Below, piece by piece: positions 11,286-22,430 of a stretch of 64,000 bases of DNA. The stretch lies in NCBI GenBank assembly GCA_034359265.1, contig CP136893.1:41241501-41305500 (forward strand). Reading direction: 5' to 3'. This DNA comes from Canna indica (Eukaryota; Streptophyta; Magnoliopsida; Zingiberales; Cannaceae). The position numbers and the translations under genes are program-made. How positions within the stretch are numbered: the first letter of the stretch is position 1; every line of letters starts with the position of its first letter. The notes under the pieces are model-generated. The model searched no databases, was not told where the DNA came from, and saw nothing but the letters and a program-made list of their open reading frames with translations.

Positions 11286-11465
11286 TATCCAAGATTAAAA
11301 CTTAAGATAGACGATAACGAGGGCAGAGTACTCGCACAAGAGGAAGATACCCGACACGTTCGTTATCCTAAGAATTCTAGGATTAAACAATCAAAGTTTT
11401 CCAAGAAAAGGAAAGCAACCTGCTTAAAAATCATACTAGAGTGTTTTGTACCACTTATTTTATGA
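11286..11465 (+). CDS. Viral ORF1-like frame without an ATG
   Basis: After a stop at 11283-11285 the frame is open for 59 codons and ends at the TGA at 11463-11465, which overlaps the ATG of the next frame in an ATGA unit. There is no in-frame ATG. In rice tungro bacilliform virus ORF1 starts at a non-AUG codon reached by ribosome shunting, so this may be the equivalent, though it is much shorter. The peptide is basic (KFSKKRK) with a hydrophobic end. The function is unknown, and it may be only a remnant. Confidence 0.4.
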   Translation, partial: YPRLKLKIDDNEGRVLAQEEDTRHVRYPKNSRIKQSKFSKKRKATCLKIILECFVPLIL

Positions 11466-11872
11466 GTGACTGGCGCCTGACGGCCGCTAGCACAGTTTAC
11501 ACTCAAGCTCTTAAAGTTACAGAATCTCTCGGACAACCAGCCGTAGGTTTCACAAAGCCTACAGAAGTAGTAGCTACATAAAAAACTGAGACAATATTCA
11601 AGCAACTGAATACTCTCATACAGTTAACAGTCAAGATCAAGGAAGATCTTGATATCTTAAAGGCTGAAGTAAAAAGCCTAAAGGAATCCAAAGCTCATAG
11701 TCTAGCCAACCCAGCTGAATTAGCAACTTCCATAGATTCCTTAACCAAAGATCTACAAAAACTGCAACCGGGAGAGCCCAGTAAGCCAACTGTTCCTAAG
11801 TTAAAGGGACAAATATACGTCTATACAGACCCAAAACAAATATTCGCTGCAGAAAAAGCAAAGTTAATATGA
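11462..11872 (+). pseudogene. Viral ORF2-like virion-associated protein (one internal stop)
   Basis: A 136-codon frame with one TAA at 11579-11581. It starts at the ATG in an ATGA overlap with the frame before and ends at 11872 in an ATGA overlap with the polyprotein ATG (11869). This stop/start coupling is typical of badnaviruses and tungroviruses. The centre (IFKQLNTLIQL to DILKAEVKSLKES) has heptad spacing suited to a coiled coil, as in the virion-associated ORF2 proteins. The C-terminus is Pro/Lys-rich and then reads YVYTDPKQIFAAEK. Identification rests on position, size and coiled coil. Confidence 0.7.
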
Positions 11873-13143
11873 CTTCTACAAGAACTGAAGTTATAGCGCC
11901 GAGACCTTCCATCTCCGGCCAGAACAACCAACAGCCAACAATCGATGATCAAATCAGAGGCTACCGATTGAGCAGCAGATTGCGCCATGAGGCACAAAGG
12001 CGTTTATCTTCCAGACAAAACAGAAATGGTTTCAGAAGAAGCCTGGAGTCTCAGCTGAACCTAGAGGCTGAGCTCACTATTTCTCAGTACTAGAGAGCCC
12101 AACAAGTCCCTGCAGAGACACTGTACCAAGCAGGATGGGCAGAACGAAGACATAGAGTTTATCAGCATTATTCTGACGAACGAATACTTGTCACTGAGGG
12201 AGCTCAGGTGGAACTCCCGTTCATCACAGATCAAAGTTACAACCTCTTGATGCAAGAAGGGTTACAACATCTCCACATGGGGATGATCATGGTAAGATAA
12301 AAAACCTTGCATAAAAGAAATGCAGGGGTCAACGCCCTAGTACTATTACGAGATACAAGATGGGCCGATGATCGTTCGGTCATTAGCTCAATGGAGATTG
12401 ACCTAACTACAGGAGTGCAACTTGCATACACAGCCCCGGATATAACCCTAAGTATACACGACTTCAGGGAACACATTCAATTGGTAATCCAGACCCACGG
12501 ATACCTAGGCTGGCAAGGAGGAGAAAGCAACCTCCTACTGTCACGATCACTGATTGGTCGACTGTCTAACAATAGTCACACCAACTTCCGCTACAACGTT
12601 CAACATGTAGCAGATCACCTAGCCAGCAGAGGGATTAGAGCAATCCCTGGTCAACCGAGAACAACATCCGGACTACAAGGTCGGCAATGGGTAATAAGAC
12701 CTGCAATATTACCCAACATACAAAACCCTCAGACATCAACCATTCAATCCAGATCCGACGGAGCATTGATGGTTCAATTTGCAGACTACACAACAGTACC
12801 AGATGCAAACATAGCAGACACTGCTGAAGATAATCTGGACATCGCGCAAGAACTAGTCCATATGATGACTTGTGATTGGTCTGAAGAGGAAGCCGATTGG
12901 GACGACGAATATAACGAAGAAGAGGACGAAGACCTAGCTGTCCTCCGTCAGTTAATGTCCCTTCAAACAGAAGACAACCCAACACCGCAACAGGAGGAGG
13001 AAGATGACCTTCCTCAGTGGGACACATCATGTGATTCTGAAGAAATCACGTATGATAATGATGGATGGAATCCATTCCTTTTGGGGGGAGAGGAGGATCA
13101 AGACGACGATCAAGACGATCAAGACGACGATCAAGACGATTAA
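11869..13143 (+). pseudogene. Viral polyprotein, movement protein region
   Basis: N-terminal third of the polyprotein, a 30K-superfamily movement protein that would modify plasmodesmata. Conserved-looking blocks are SYNLLMQEGLQHLHMGM, NALVLLRDTRWADDRSVI, YTAPDITLSIHDFREHIQ and TNFRYNVQHVADHLASRGI, which in order and wording are typical of badnaviruses. In-frame stops lie at 12091-12093 (TAG), 12298-12300 (TAA) and 13141-13143 (TAA), and the frame is otherwise unbroken. The end is an acidic repeat built from gac, gat and caa codons (13096-13140), and the third stop sits in that repeat, consistent with a C-to-T change. The region starts at the ATG coupled to ORF2. Confidence 0.85.
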
Positions 13144-14295
13144 GACGAGGATCAGGAGGAGGATCAAGAACCTCAAACCTCTAAATTTCCCTCAAGAGAA
13201 AAAGAAGAAGTTGCCTACACGGCTGAAATGGATTATCCCATGATCCGACAATTACTGAAAAAGACTCAAGCACGAAAAACTGAATCAGCCTTCGCAGCAG
13301 AATCATCAGCAACATCTTCATTAACAAAACTACCCAAAGAACCGATAATGGGACCTGCTCATTATCCACCAGGCAGAACATCAAGGCCATCTGAAAACAA
13401 TATTGGTAGCATACCCATGATAAACACAAGAGTAAGTAACCTAAGAGGAGGTTACTCAAAACAGCATAATGAGCGATATAATCTCCCTTCAGCACAAGCA
13501 AACACTGGAGCAATCTTGGTCTTACCAGAAAATCTAGGACAATACAGTGATGTCCTCTCCAGATGGGAATCAATAACACTAAATCTGATCAATGAGCGCA
13601 GCTGGCCAGATAATAAGTCCAAAATGTGCTACATTGAAAATTTGCTGGGAGAAACTGAGAAGAAAACATGGATGCAGTGGAGAATGGCCTTCCCCACAGA
13701 ATATGACGAATTGACAAACATTGCGGATGACCCGCAGAACGTATTATCTCAAATACGAAGAATGTTCTTGTTAGAGGATCCAACAACCGGATCTACGGAA
13801 GAACAGACAAGAGCATATGAAGATTTGGAGAGACTCTCTTGCCACAATATAAAGGATCTGTTCAACTACATAAACGACTACAAGATCCTATCAGCAAGAT
13901 CGGGAAGAATGTATGTTTCCCCTGAACTCTCTGAGAAATTCTTTCGCAAAATGCCACCAATTATTGGCAAAGAATTAGAATCAGCATTCGCCGAGAAGTA
14001 TCCTGGAAACACCGTAGGGATATTTCCAAGAATCCACTTCACTTACCAGTACCTTGAGGGACAGTGTAAGAAGGCTGCCTTCCAGCGCAGCTTAAAGGAT
14101 TTATCAATATGTTCAAAGATACCCATCCCCGGGTATTACAAAAAGGAGAAGAAATATGGGCTAAGAAAAGCCAGAACATACAAGGGCAAGCCCCATGACA
14201 CTCATATCCGTATTTTCAAGAGAAAGCATGCAGACAAGGTCAGGAGGTGCAAATGCTTTATATGCGGAGAAGAAGGTCATTTCGCCCGAGATTGA
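13144..14295 (+). pseudogene. Viral polyprotein, coat protein region with zinc knuckle
   Basis: This stretch of 383 open codons continues the movement-protein frame and ends at TGA 14293-14295. The middle (WESITLNLINERSWPDN, ETEKKTWMQWRMAFP, YLEGQCKKAAFQ) follows the badnavirus coat protein pattern. The C-terminus is basic and carries a zinc knuckle, CFICGEEGHFARD. The terminating TGA falls exactly where the fourth ligand, the last Cys of CX2CX4HX4C, is expected. The break therefore removes a nucleic-acid-binding residue as well as the downstream product. Confidence 0.85.
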
Positions 14296-17001
14296 AAAGA
14301 GAAAAGAGGAAACATTGCAAGGGCTGCCATCATTGAAAATCTAGAGCTGACTGACGACTGGGACGTAGTTTCAGTAGAACTAGATGAGCCAGACAGTGAT
14401 GGTATCTGTTCTTATTCAGAAGGAGAAGCAGGCTTGGCCACAAAACTTTCAATTGATCTTGGCGATATGCCATATGAAACAGCATTTGTGATAATCACTG
14501 ATGAAAGGAATGAAACGACAAATTCCTGGAGAACAAAGGTAACATTGCCTAGCAGAATGAATGAGTGCCCTCACTTATGGGAGGATAACACAGAAGTAAC
14601 ACCGGGCTGTGAAAGATGCACTATTTGTAAGGAATTGACCAATCCAAACATGAGAGCACACTGCAGTAAATGCTCACTAACTGTTTGCCCTATGTGCTCT
14701 AGGTTCAGTTTAGACAGGAAGATAGTGATCAAAAGAGCACCATTCAGACCATATGACGACAAGGACAGTCTGATAAGAGAATTGCTAGAATACACTAATT
14801 TCCTTCTAGCAGAAAATGATAATCTAAGAAAAGAGATTATAGAGCTGAAATTGGCACAAGATGTCGACGATCTAGAAGAAGAGTTCCACAATCTCAAGAT
14901 CGACATAGACAGAGAAGCAGAAAGAAAAGGCAAATCCCCTTTTATAGAAGAAGAAGAAAAAAAAAATATTCCCGAAAGAAAACAAAAGGGAATAATCTTC
15001 AAAGAAACCGTAACAAAGGCAACCATAAAGGCATTGGAAGAAGAAGAGGCAAGAACTATTCAACAAGGATTCAAAAGAGGAAGAAGGATCCTGAATAGAC
15101 TTTACAATATGGAGATCATAATGGAAATCCCTGGCACAAACAGATTCAAAGTGCAAGCGATACTAGACACAGGTGCAACAGTATGTTGCGTTGATCAGGA
15201 CTCCATCTCGGCGGAGGCTCTAGAGCCTAGCGCCTATCCCATCCAGATTAATGGAGTAAATTCCCAACAGACCGCCAGACTAAGGCTCAAAGGCGAAATG
15301 ATGTCCATTGAAGAAAACAAGTTTTCAATCCCATTTACATATGCCTTCCCTATGGGGAAGAGAGATGGTATTCAGATGTTAATCGGATGCAACTTCATTC
15401 GAGCCATGCAAGGAGGCGTTCGAATTGAAGAGCAGACTGTAACTTTTTACAAGAAAGTCACTACAATCACTACCAGAGCAGATACGGAAGTTACAGCCAC
15501 AACCACCATCGAAGAACTTGACTTATCCGAAGAAGAATACCTAGAGGTACAAAATGCAGTTGCATATGATAACTTTCAGGAGTCTGCCAGCTTCAAGGCA
15601 AAATTTAGCCCACTGTTACTCAGACTAAAAAATCAGGGCTACATAGGAGAAAATCCGGCCCAACACTGGGCCAAAAACCAGGTCACCTGCAAATTGGATA
15701 TCATAAACCCTGATTTAACAATCCGAGATAAGCCACTGAAGCATGTGACGCCTTTAATGAAGGATCAGTTCGAAAAACATGTGCAGGCCTTATTAAAGAT
15801 CGGAGCAATACGACCAAGCTCCAGCAGACATAGAACAATGGCCATAATGGTCAACTCAGGCACGAGTATAGACCCGGCAACTGGACAAGAAAAGAGAGGC
15901 AAAGAAAGGATGGTCTTTAATTATTGTACACTAAACGATAATACACATAAGGACCAATATAGCCTCCCTGGAATAAATACTATACTCAAGAGGATAGGCA
16001 ACAGTCGAATATTTTCTAAGTTTGACTTGAAGAGTGGCTTCCATCAAGTTGTCATGGATCCAGAGTCCATCCCTTGGACAGCTTTCACAGTACCTGGAGG
16101 ATTGTATGAATGGCTGGTCATGCCATTCGGACTGAAAAATGCACCAGTCGTATTCCAACGCAAGATGGACCAGTGTTTCGCAGGTACAGAAGAATTCATC
16201 GCAATTTATATTGATGATATACTGGTATTCTCGGAAGACGAGAAGAAGCATGCCAAGCATCTAGAAACTATGCTCAGGATATGCGAAAAATGGGGACTAG
16301 TTTTGTCCCCCACAAAAATGAAAATAGCTGCAAGAGAGATAGAGTTTCTCGGGGCGATCATAGGCAACAACAAGATTAAGTTGCAGCCCCACATAATCAA
16401 AAAGATAATCAGTTTCAAAGAGGAAGAACTGAAGAGCAAGACAGGACTAAGGTCATGGTTAGGAATATTGAACTATGCTAGATCATACATTCCTAACTTA
16501 GGAACTTTACTTGGGCCACTTTACTCAAAGACTGGACCACAAGGGGATAAACGATTGAAGCAATCAGACCTCCATCTGATAGCCCAGATAAAAGAAATAG
16601 TCCAAAGCTTACCAGATCTAGAGTTACCACCACCCAATTCGTACATAGTCCTTGAGACAGATGGCTGCATGGAAGGTTGGGGGGGTGTCTGCAAATGGAA
16701 GCCCAAGAAGAATGACCCCAGAAGCGCGGAAAGGGTGTGCGCTTACGCAAGCGGCAAGTTCTCAGTTACAAAATCTGCAATTGACGCAGAAATCCATGCT
16801 TGCATGGAAACCTTAAGGTCCTTAAAGATTCATTATCTAGACCAAAAGGAAATCACACTGAGAACCGACTGTCAGGCCATCATCAGTTTCTATAACAAGT
16901 CTGCTCAAACAAAACCATCAAGGGTAAGATGGCTTAATTTCATTGATTTTATTACAGGGACAGGCGTACTTGTTAATTTTGAGCTATACCATCTCCACTA
17001 A
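14296..17001 (+). pseudogene. Viral polyprotein, Cys-rich region, protease, reverse transcriptase and RNase H (cut at breakpoint)
   Basis: This stretch of 901 uninterrupted codons directly follows the coat-region stop. In order it contains the badnavirus-type motif CX2CX11CX2CX4CX2C (about 14617-14698), a coiled segment, the aspartic protease active site ILDTGAT (DTG at 15166-15174), the reverse transcriptase fingers and palm (FSKFDLKSGFHQV, then YIDD at 16207-16218), and the RNase H residues in ETDGCMEGW, AEIHACMET and LRTDCQAI. The fourth RNase H Asp is missing because viral homology stops at about 16984; the last few codons to the TAA at 16999-17001 are host DNA. The lack of stops over 2.7 kb suggests recent origin. 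Whether copies elsewhere are complete cannot be seen here. Confidence 0.9.
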
Positions 17002-17885
17002 ACTCCATACAAGAAATTTTCAAAATCAAAACTATTTTATTGGAATTTCCTTGAATTTCCCAAAATCAAAACTATTTTATTAGAATTTCCTTACATGAAA
17101 ATATAAATTTTCAGATCCTAAACAAAATTTTTATAATATTCTTTTGCCAAGTTTTTAAAAATCTTTTGCCAAAAAAATCCAAAAAAAAAAATACTAAAAA
17201 ATATGAAATATGTTTTTTTAATAAAAATAAATTTTATGAGTCTAAAAAATATTTTAGACCGAAAATACTAGAGACTTTTATTTTTTTTAGATCAAAATGA
17301 TTTGGAAAATATTTTAAGAGTTTCATCATTTGACTATGAAAATGCATCCTAAAATTTTTAAAAAATCATATAAAAAATTCATCCACTAATTATAAAAAAT
17401 TGAGGATTTTGAAATGCATTTTCATGGTCAAATAATCTCTTTCAAAAGTTTCAAAACTTATGAAATTTGTTATTTGATCATGAAAATACATTCTAAAATC
17501 CCAAAATATTACAGAAAAAAAATCACTAATGTAGAATTTTTGAATTTTTTTGAGTATTTTAAGATGCATTTTCATGGTCAAATAGCTACTTTAAAGAGTT
17601 TCAAGCATCAAAACTCTTTAAATATTTAAAGAATTTTACTTTAAACTCTTGAAAGTGGTCATTTGAATATGAAAATGCATCTTAAAACCTCCAACAAATC
17701 ATATAAAAAATTCATTCACTAATTTAAAATTTTATAATTTTTTGGAAATTACGATGTGTTTTCATTGTAAGGCTACTTTCAAGAGTTTCAAGTGAAACAT
17801 TTGAAAATGCATCCTAAAGTGTACAAATAATTAAAAAAATCAATAAATTAGAATTTTTGTGAATGCATCCTAAAACTTTTGAATT
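16985..17885. repeat. AT-rich hairpin-forming repeat flanking the viral integrant
   Basis: A 43-bp direct repeat (caaaatcaaaactatttta at about 17019 and 17062) is followed by some 800 bp of alternating words such as catgaaaatgcatcctaaaa and ttttcatggtcaaat, which are near reverse complements of each other, so the stretch can fold on itself. The same family occurs in the opposite orientation at about 35430-36360. No coding capacity is seen. Confidence 0.7.
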
Positions 17886-20399
17886 TTAGCAAAGTATTTA
17901 AAGTGCGAAAATAAATAAATCAAAGTTCAATAATTTGCTCTTCATAAATGAAAACGGAAGGAAAGACAAGAATGTCCCCAATGGACTTCAGTTCTAAAAT
18001 ACCGAAATACAAGTGCATGATAAACTATCAAAGACTTGACTATGATCCCTAACTAGGACTGCTACGAGATCAATGTGACTCATTTGCCCTCCAACCGCGA
18101 TAAGTGCTCCAGCCCACCTCACTGGTCAGGCTCTGCAAAATATAAATAAAAAGAAACAACGGATGAGTTCAAAAGAACTCAATAAGCGATTCTACCAACC
18201 CCCACAAAAGAAAAATCAACCACATATACAAATGAATAAATGCCCATGTCTCATACATGGGTAATGGATCAGGTGGTATGACTAACTAACAGGCCATCTA
18301 GCCATCACATGCCTAAGGGCAAACCAATTCACTTAGCAGTGAAGAACAAGAGGCCTCAGTTTACCCGTACCCTAAGGCAACAAATCACACTCAAGGATAA
18401 TCAGGATTGGCCCATCCGAGCATATCCTATAATAGAACCCTTAGATAAAGCGCAGGAATAATCGGGATTCGCTCATCCGAACTTATTCCTTAAATAAAAA
18501 AAACTCGGGAACAATCGGGATTTACCCGTCCGAACTTATTCCACGAGAAACACAGGAACAATAGGGATTCGCCCATCTGAACTTGTTCCTTAAAGATAGC
18601 GCAGGAATAATCGAGATTTGTCCATCAGAACTTATTTCTTAAAATATAAAAACTTGGGAACAATCGAGATTTAACCGTCCGAACTTGTTCCATAAGAAAC
18701 GCAGGAATAATCGGAATACACACATCCGAACTTGTTCCTTAAACACATGTTGGGAATTAACCATCCAACCTTCCGGGCCAAGCCCGCAATCCGGCTCCTA
18801 TCCGAGCCTCTCTATCATTCATAAAGATATGATACTAACAAGACCTAAGTCAAGTGTCTCTTACGATGTCCTAGGGGTGTCTTTATTGGGAAATGCCGCA
18901 ACACTCAATGCCTGACCCCAACTCCTAGACCCGTAATATCATCAACCCATAAGATTTTATTTCATGCATATAATTTAATTTGTTGGCTCTTAATAGATTA
19001 TGCTGCCCCTTGAATTTTAATTATACAATTAAAATTTCCATTTGCCAAAATTAGGGTTTTGTTTTTAGTTTACTGTTGAGCCCAAAACTAGTGCACCCGA
19101 ACCGAATCTGACTTTCAAAGTGTGTCCTATGAATTTAGACTATTTTTTCGGGTTTAAATGATAGATTACACGACTATATTTAGTAAACCATACGCACCAC
19201 AACAGAGATTACAAAATCAGCATGAAATTTCAGCAAGTTGAGTTTTCAGCATGTTAAGGTAATTAACCCAAAAATGTTAGCAAATAAATCCCAAATTACC
19301 ATCACCACAGATTTATAACATCGAGTCAATCATATAAAAATTAAATCATAATTTCTAATCAAGATCTAGCATACATCTACATCATCTTAAGATCAAGACT
19401 CAAGCTTTAAATCAAGAATCCATACATTGCATCAAGATTAATCTTTCCACATGCAAACATAGATTCATAAGCTAAAATTTACATATCAAGATACAAATCA
19501 TGCATTGGCATCAAAGGAACTTAATTAAGGAAATTAATCCAAAGCTTAGATCTTAAAGAAAACATCAAGAACCTCTCTTAGGCATTTCATCGAACACTTT
19601 GAGGGCGACCCAATTCCCTCCTTGGCCGAGCACCCCTAAGGAAATCCTAGGGTTGTCGAGCCCCATAGGGGGGCGGGGGATCTTCAGGCCTCCTCTTCCA
19701 TGGAAACAAAAGAAAACGGCAAGAACTCGAGATTCGACGGGAAAAACTCATAAGAACACCTTGATTTCAAGAATAGTTCAAGAACACTAAGAGAAAATTC
19801 AAGAATAGGACATGTAAACCACTCACATGATTAGGAAGAAGACATCGAGGAAATTCCCAATCGACGGCCTCTGAATCCGGCCTCAAAGGGTGCGGCGACT
19901 CGGCTCAACCAAGGGGGAGCGGCGGCGGCTTGGCTTCCAAGGGAGAGGAAGGAAGGGGCGGCTTGGCTCTCGGCTTGGCTCCACTTGGTGACTCCAAGAG
20001 AGAGAAAGGGAGGGGCGGCTGGCTCCTCTCTTCTCTAGGTGGCTTGTGCGGCTCCAATAGGGAGCCGCCTAGCCCTAAGGGGGAGATTTTATAATCCCTT
20101 CCCCATCTCATCCAACCCTAACCTCCTTTAACCCGCATCCGCCTCAAACCCGGATCCAAACCTACTAACTCCTCAACCCAAACTAATCTCATGCTAAATA
20201 CAAGCATTGATCACATGCACACCCATATGCAACATAATTTAATAAATCAAACTATATTATTATAAAGCATAATTTGACTTACCCGAGCTCTCAAGCTCAC
20301 ACTAAATCATGAGTCGACTCGGCTCTATCTCGAACTAGCCCGCTAGGCTGACAATCACAAACAATAACAGAAATAAATAATAATATCTAGGATATTACA
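17886..20399 (-). mobile_element. Truncated LTR of the Tekay-like Ty3 family
   Basis: Read on the minus strand this begins TGTAATATCCTAGATATT at 20399 and follows the LTRs of the complete element at 24557-34708: the Cys-less GC-rich leader with agccgc words, the roughly 47-bp tandem block (18360-18745) and the segment gagttcttttgaactca. It stops at about 17886, short of the TGACA end, so roughly the last 150 bp of the LTR are missing. No internal region and no duplication of target site is seen. Confidence 0.85.
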
Positions 20400-21156
20400 A
20401 ACCCGAACAAAACTGCTTGCTCTCGCATTTAGGGCATCTCACACAATCCACACCTCTCTCTCCACTCTAAGGGCGACAAGCGACAAGTTATCGCCACCTC
20501 CCATGTTTGATCGACGATCCACGAAACCTGTCGGCAATTAGGTTCTTTGGGTACAACCACTTGCTCATCACTCCTGTCACACCTCAGGTTGGTTCCACTG
20601 TTGATCTAAGCTAGGGTATTGATGTTCCAATGTTTTTCGACCTAGGGTTTTTCAATCTAGGGTTTTGCTGGTTTTCGATCTAGGGTTCCATTGTTGATCC
20701 GAGCTATGGTTTTGATGTTCTAATGTCTTTCGACCTAGGGTTTTGATTATTCTTCGATCTAGGATTTTTGATGTTCTGTATAATTTTTGGTTTTCGGTAT
20801 ATGGTTTTGATTCTAATGGTTGGTTCCACTAGGGTTTTGTTGGTTTCCAATTTAGGGTTTTGCTGGTTTCCAATCTAGGGTGTTGTTGGTTTTCGATCTA
20901 GGTTTTTGCTGGTTTTCGATATAGGATTTTGATTTCAATGGTTGGTTCACTGTTGATCCGAGCTAGGGTTTTGATTTTAATGGTTGGTTCCATTGTTGAT
21001 CCGAGCTAGGGTTTTGAGTTTTATATACTAATGCTAAGTATACTGATATCGATGTTGTAATTGTATATATGCTATGTTTATACTGTCATGCTATTTGTTT
21101 CTTCATCTTATTATGAGTTGTATTCTGTCTTGTATTTCTATTCTCTCTTCATTTTG
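20400..21156. repeat. Non-coding, with degenerate ctagggtttt repeats
   Basis: No gene is seen. From about 20600 to 21020 the phrase gatctagggttttg(ctggttttc) recurs about a dozen times with irregular spacing and gradual divergence. It is not a clean telomeric array, although TAGGGTTT is the plant telomere word. It may be the 5-prime non-coding part of the element that carries the Myb/SANT frame downstream. Confidence 0.5.
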
Positions 21157-22345
21157 GTTTATACATATGGTTACTGTTATTCATCTATTCTTCTTATTGT
21201 TGTCTGAGTTCATGTATCATGTATTCTTCTTATTGTTATCTGAGTTCATGTATTAGTTTTGTATCAGTTTCTTTTATCTATTATCATGTATATATTTTGG
21301 TTTGTACCTATGGTTACTGTTATTCATCTATTCTTCTTATTGTTGTCTGAGTTCATGTATCATGTATTCTTCTTATTGTTATCTGAGTTCATGTATTAGT
21401 TTTGTATCAATTTCTTTTATCTATTATCATGTATATATTTTGGTTTGTACCTATGGTTACTGTTATTCATCTATTCTTCTTATTGTTGTTTGAGTTCATG
21501 TATCATGTATTCTTCTTATTGTTATCTGAGTTCATGTATCAGTTTCGTATCAGTTTCTTTTATCTATTATCATGTATATGTTTTGGTGTGTACCTATGGT
21601 TACTGTTATTCATCTATTATTCTTATTATTGTCTGAGTTCATGTATCATGTATTCTTCTTATTGTTATTTGAGTTCATGTATCAGTTTCGTATTAGTTTC
21701 TTTTATCTATTATCATGTATATGTTTTGATTTGTACCTATTGTTACTGTTATATGTTTTGGTTTGTATCTATTGTTACTGTTATTCATCTATTCTTCTTA
21801 TTGTTGTCTGAGTTCATGTATCATGTATTCTTCTTATTGTTATCTGAGTTCATGTATTAGTTTCGTATCCGTTTCTTTTATCTATTACCATGTATATGTT
21901 TTGGTTTGTACCTATGGTTACTATTATTCATATATTCTTCTTATTGTTGTCTGAGTTCATGTATCATGTATTCTTCTTATTGTTATTTGAGTTCATGTAT
22001 CAGTTTTGTATCAGTTTTGTATCAGTTTCTTTTATCTATTATCATGTATATATTTTGGTTTGTACCTATGGTTACTATTATTCATCTATTCTTCTTATTG
22101 TTGTCTGAGTTCATGTATCATGTATCTTCTTATTGTTATTTGAGTTCATGTATCAGTTTCGTATCAGTTTCTTTTATCTATTATCATGTATATGATTTGG
22201 TTTGTACCTATGGTTACTGTTATCATCTATTCTTCTTATTGTTATCTAAGTTCATGTATCAGTTTCGCATCAATTTTTTTTATCTGTTATCATATATATA
22301 TTTTGGTTTATACCTATGATTACTGTTATTCATCTATTCTTCTTA
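21157..22345. repeat. 143-bp minisatellite, about eight to nine copies
   Basis: The phrase ttggtttgtacctatggtta recurs at 21301, 21444, 21587, 21730, about 21905, 22059 and 22201, mostly with a period of 143 bp; two copies carry small internal duplications. Each unit also holds a shorter internal repeat (gagttcatgtat and cttcttattgtt). Because 143 is not divisible by three, the same Met-Tyr-Phe-Leu-rich peptide appears in all three plus-strand frames. These open frames are repeat artefacts, not genes. Confidence 0.9.
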
Positions 22346-22430
22346 CTATTATTCATCTATTATGTTATACTGATGTTATTACATATAATGTTCTCATATA
22401 TATACTGTTCTGTTATAATAGAAATTATAA

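Larger units (their letters stand above)
9507..16984 (+). mobile_element. Endogenous pararetrovirus (Caulimoviridae, badnavirus/tungrovirus-like), unit-length and circularly permuted
   Basis: This single integrant carries every part of a bacilliform pararetrovirus genome: promoter, tRNA-Met primer site, small ORFs linked by ATGA overlaps, and a polyprotein with movement, coat, protease, reverse transcriptase and RNase H regions. It starts and stops inside the RNase H region. The 11-nt word TAATTTTGAGC occurs at both ends (9507-9517 and 16974-16984) in the same frame, so 7,467 bp from repeat to repeat corresponds to one circular genome, within the usual 7.2-9.2 kb. The Cys motif CX2CX11CX2CX4CX2C at about 14617-14698 is characteristic of badnaviruses and relatives. 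The polyprotein frame has four stops and no frameshift, which suggests a recent insertion. No integrase is expected in this family; integration is passive. Genus placement needs a tree. Confidence 0.93.

Noticed and set aside
13004..13579. Plus- and minus-strand frames overlapping the viral acidic repeat and coat region
   Set aside because: Products of the gac/gat/caa repeat and of antisense reading; the polyprotein frame explains the DNA.
14571..15156. Ser-rich minus-strand frames opposite the viral Cys-rich region
   Set aside because: Antisense shadows of a Glu/Lys-rich coding stretch.
20600..21020. Interstitial telomere array (TAGGGTTT)
   Set aside because: The words are irregularly spaced, embedded in longer diverged phrases and not a tandem 7-bp array.
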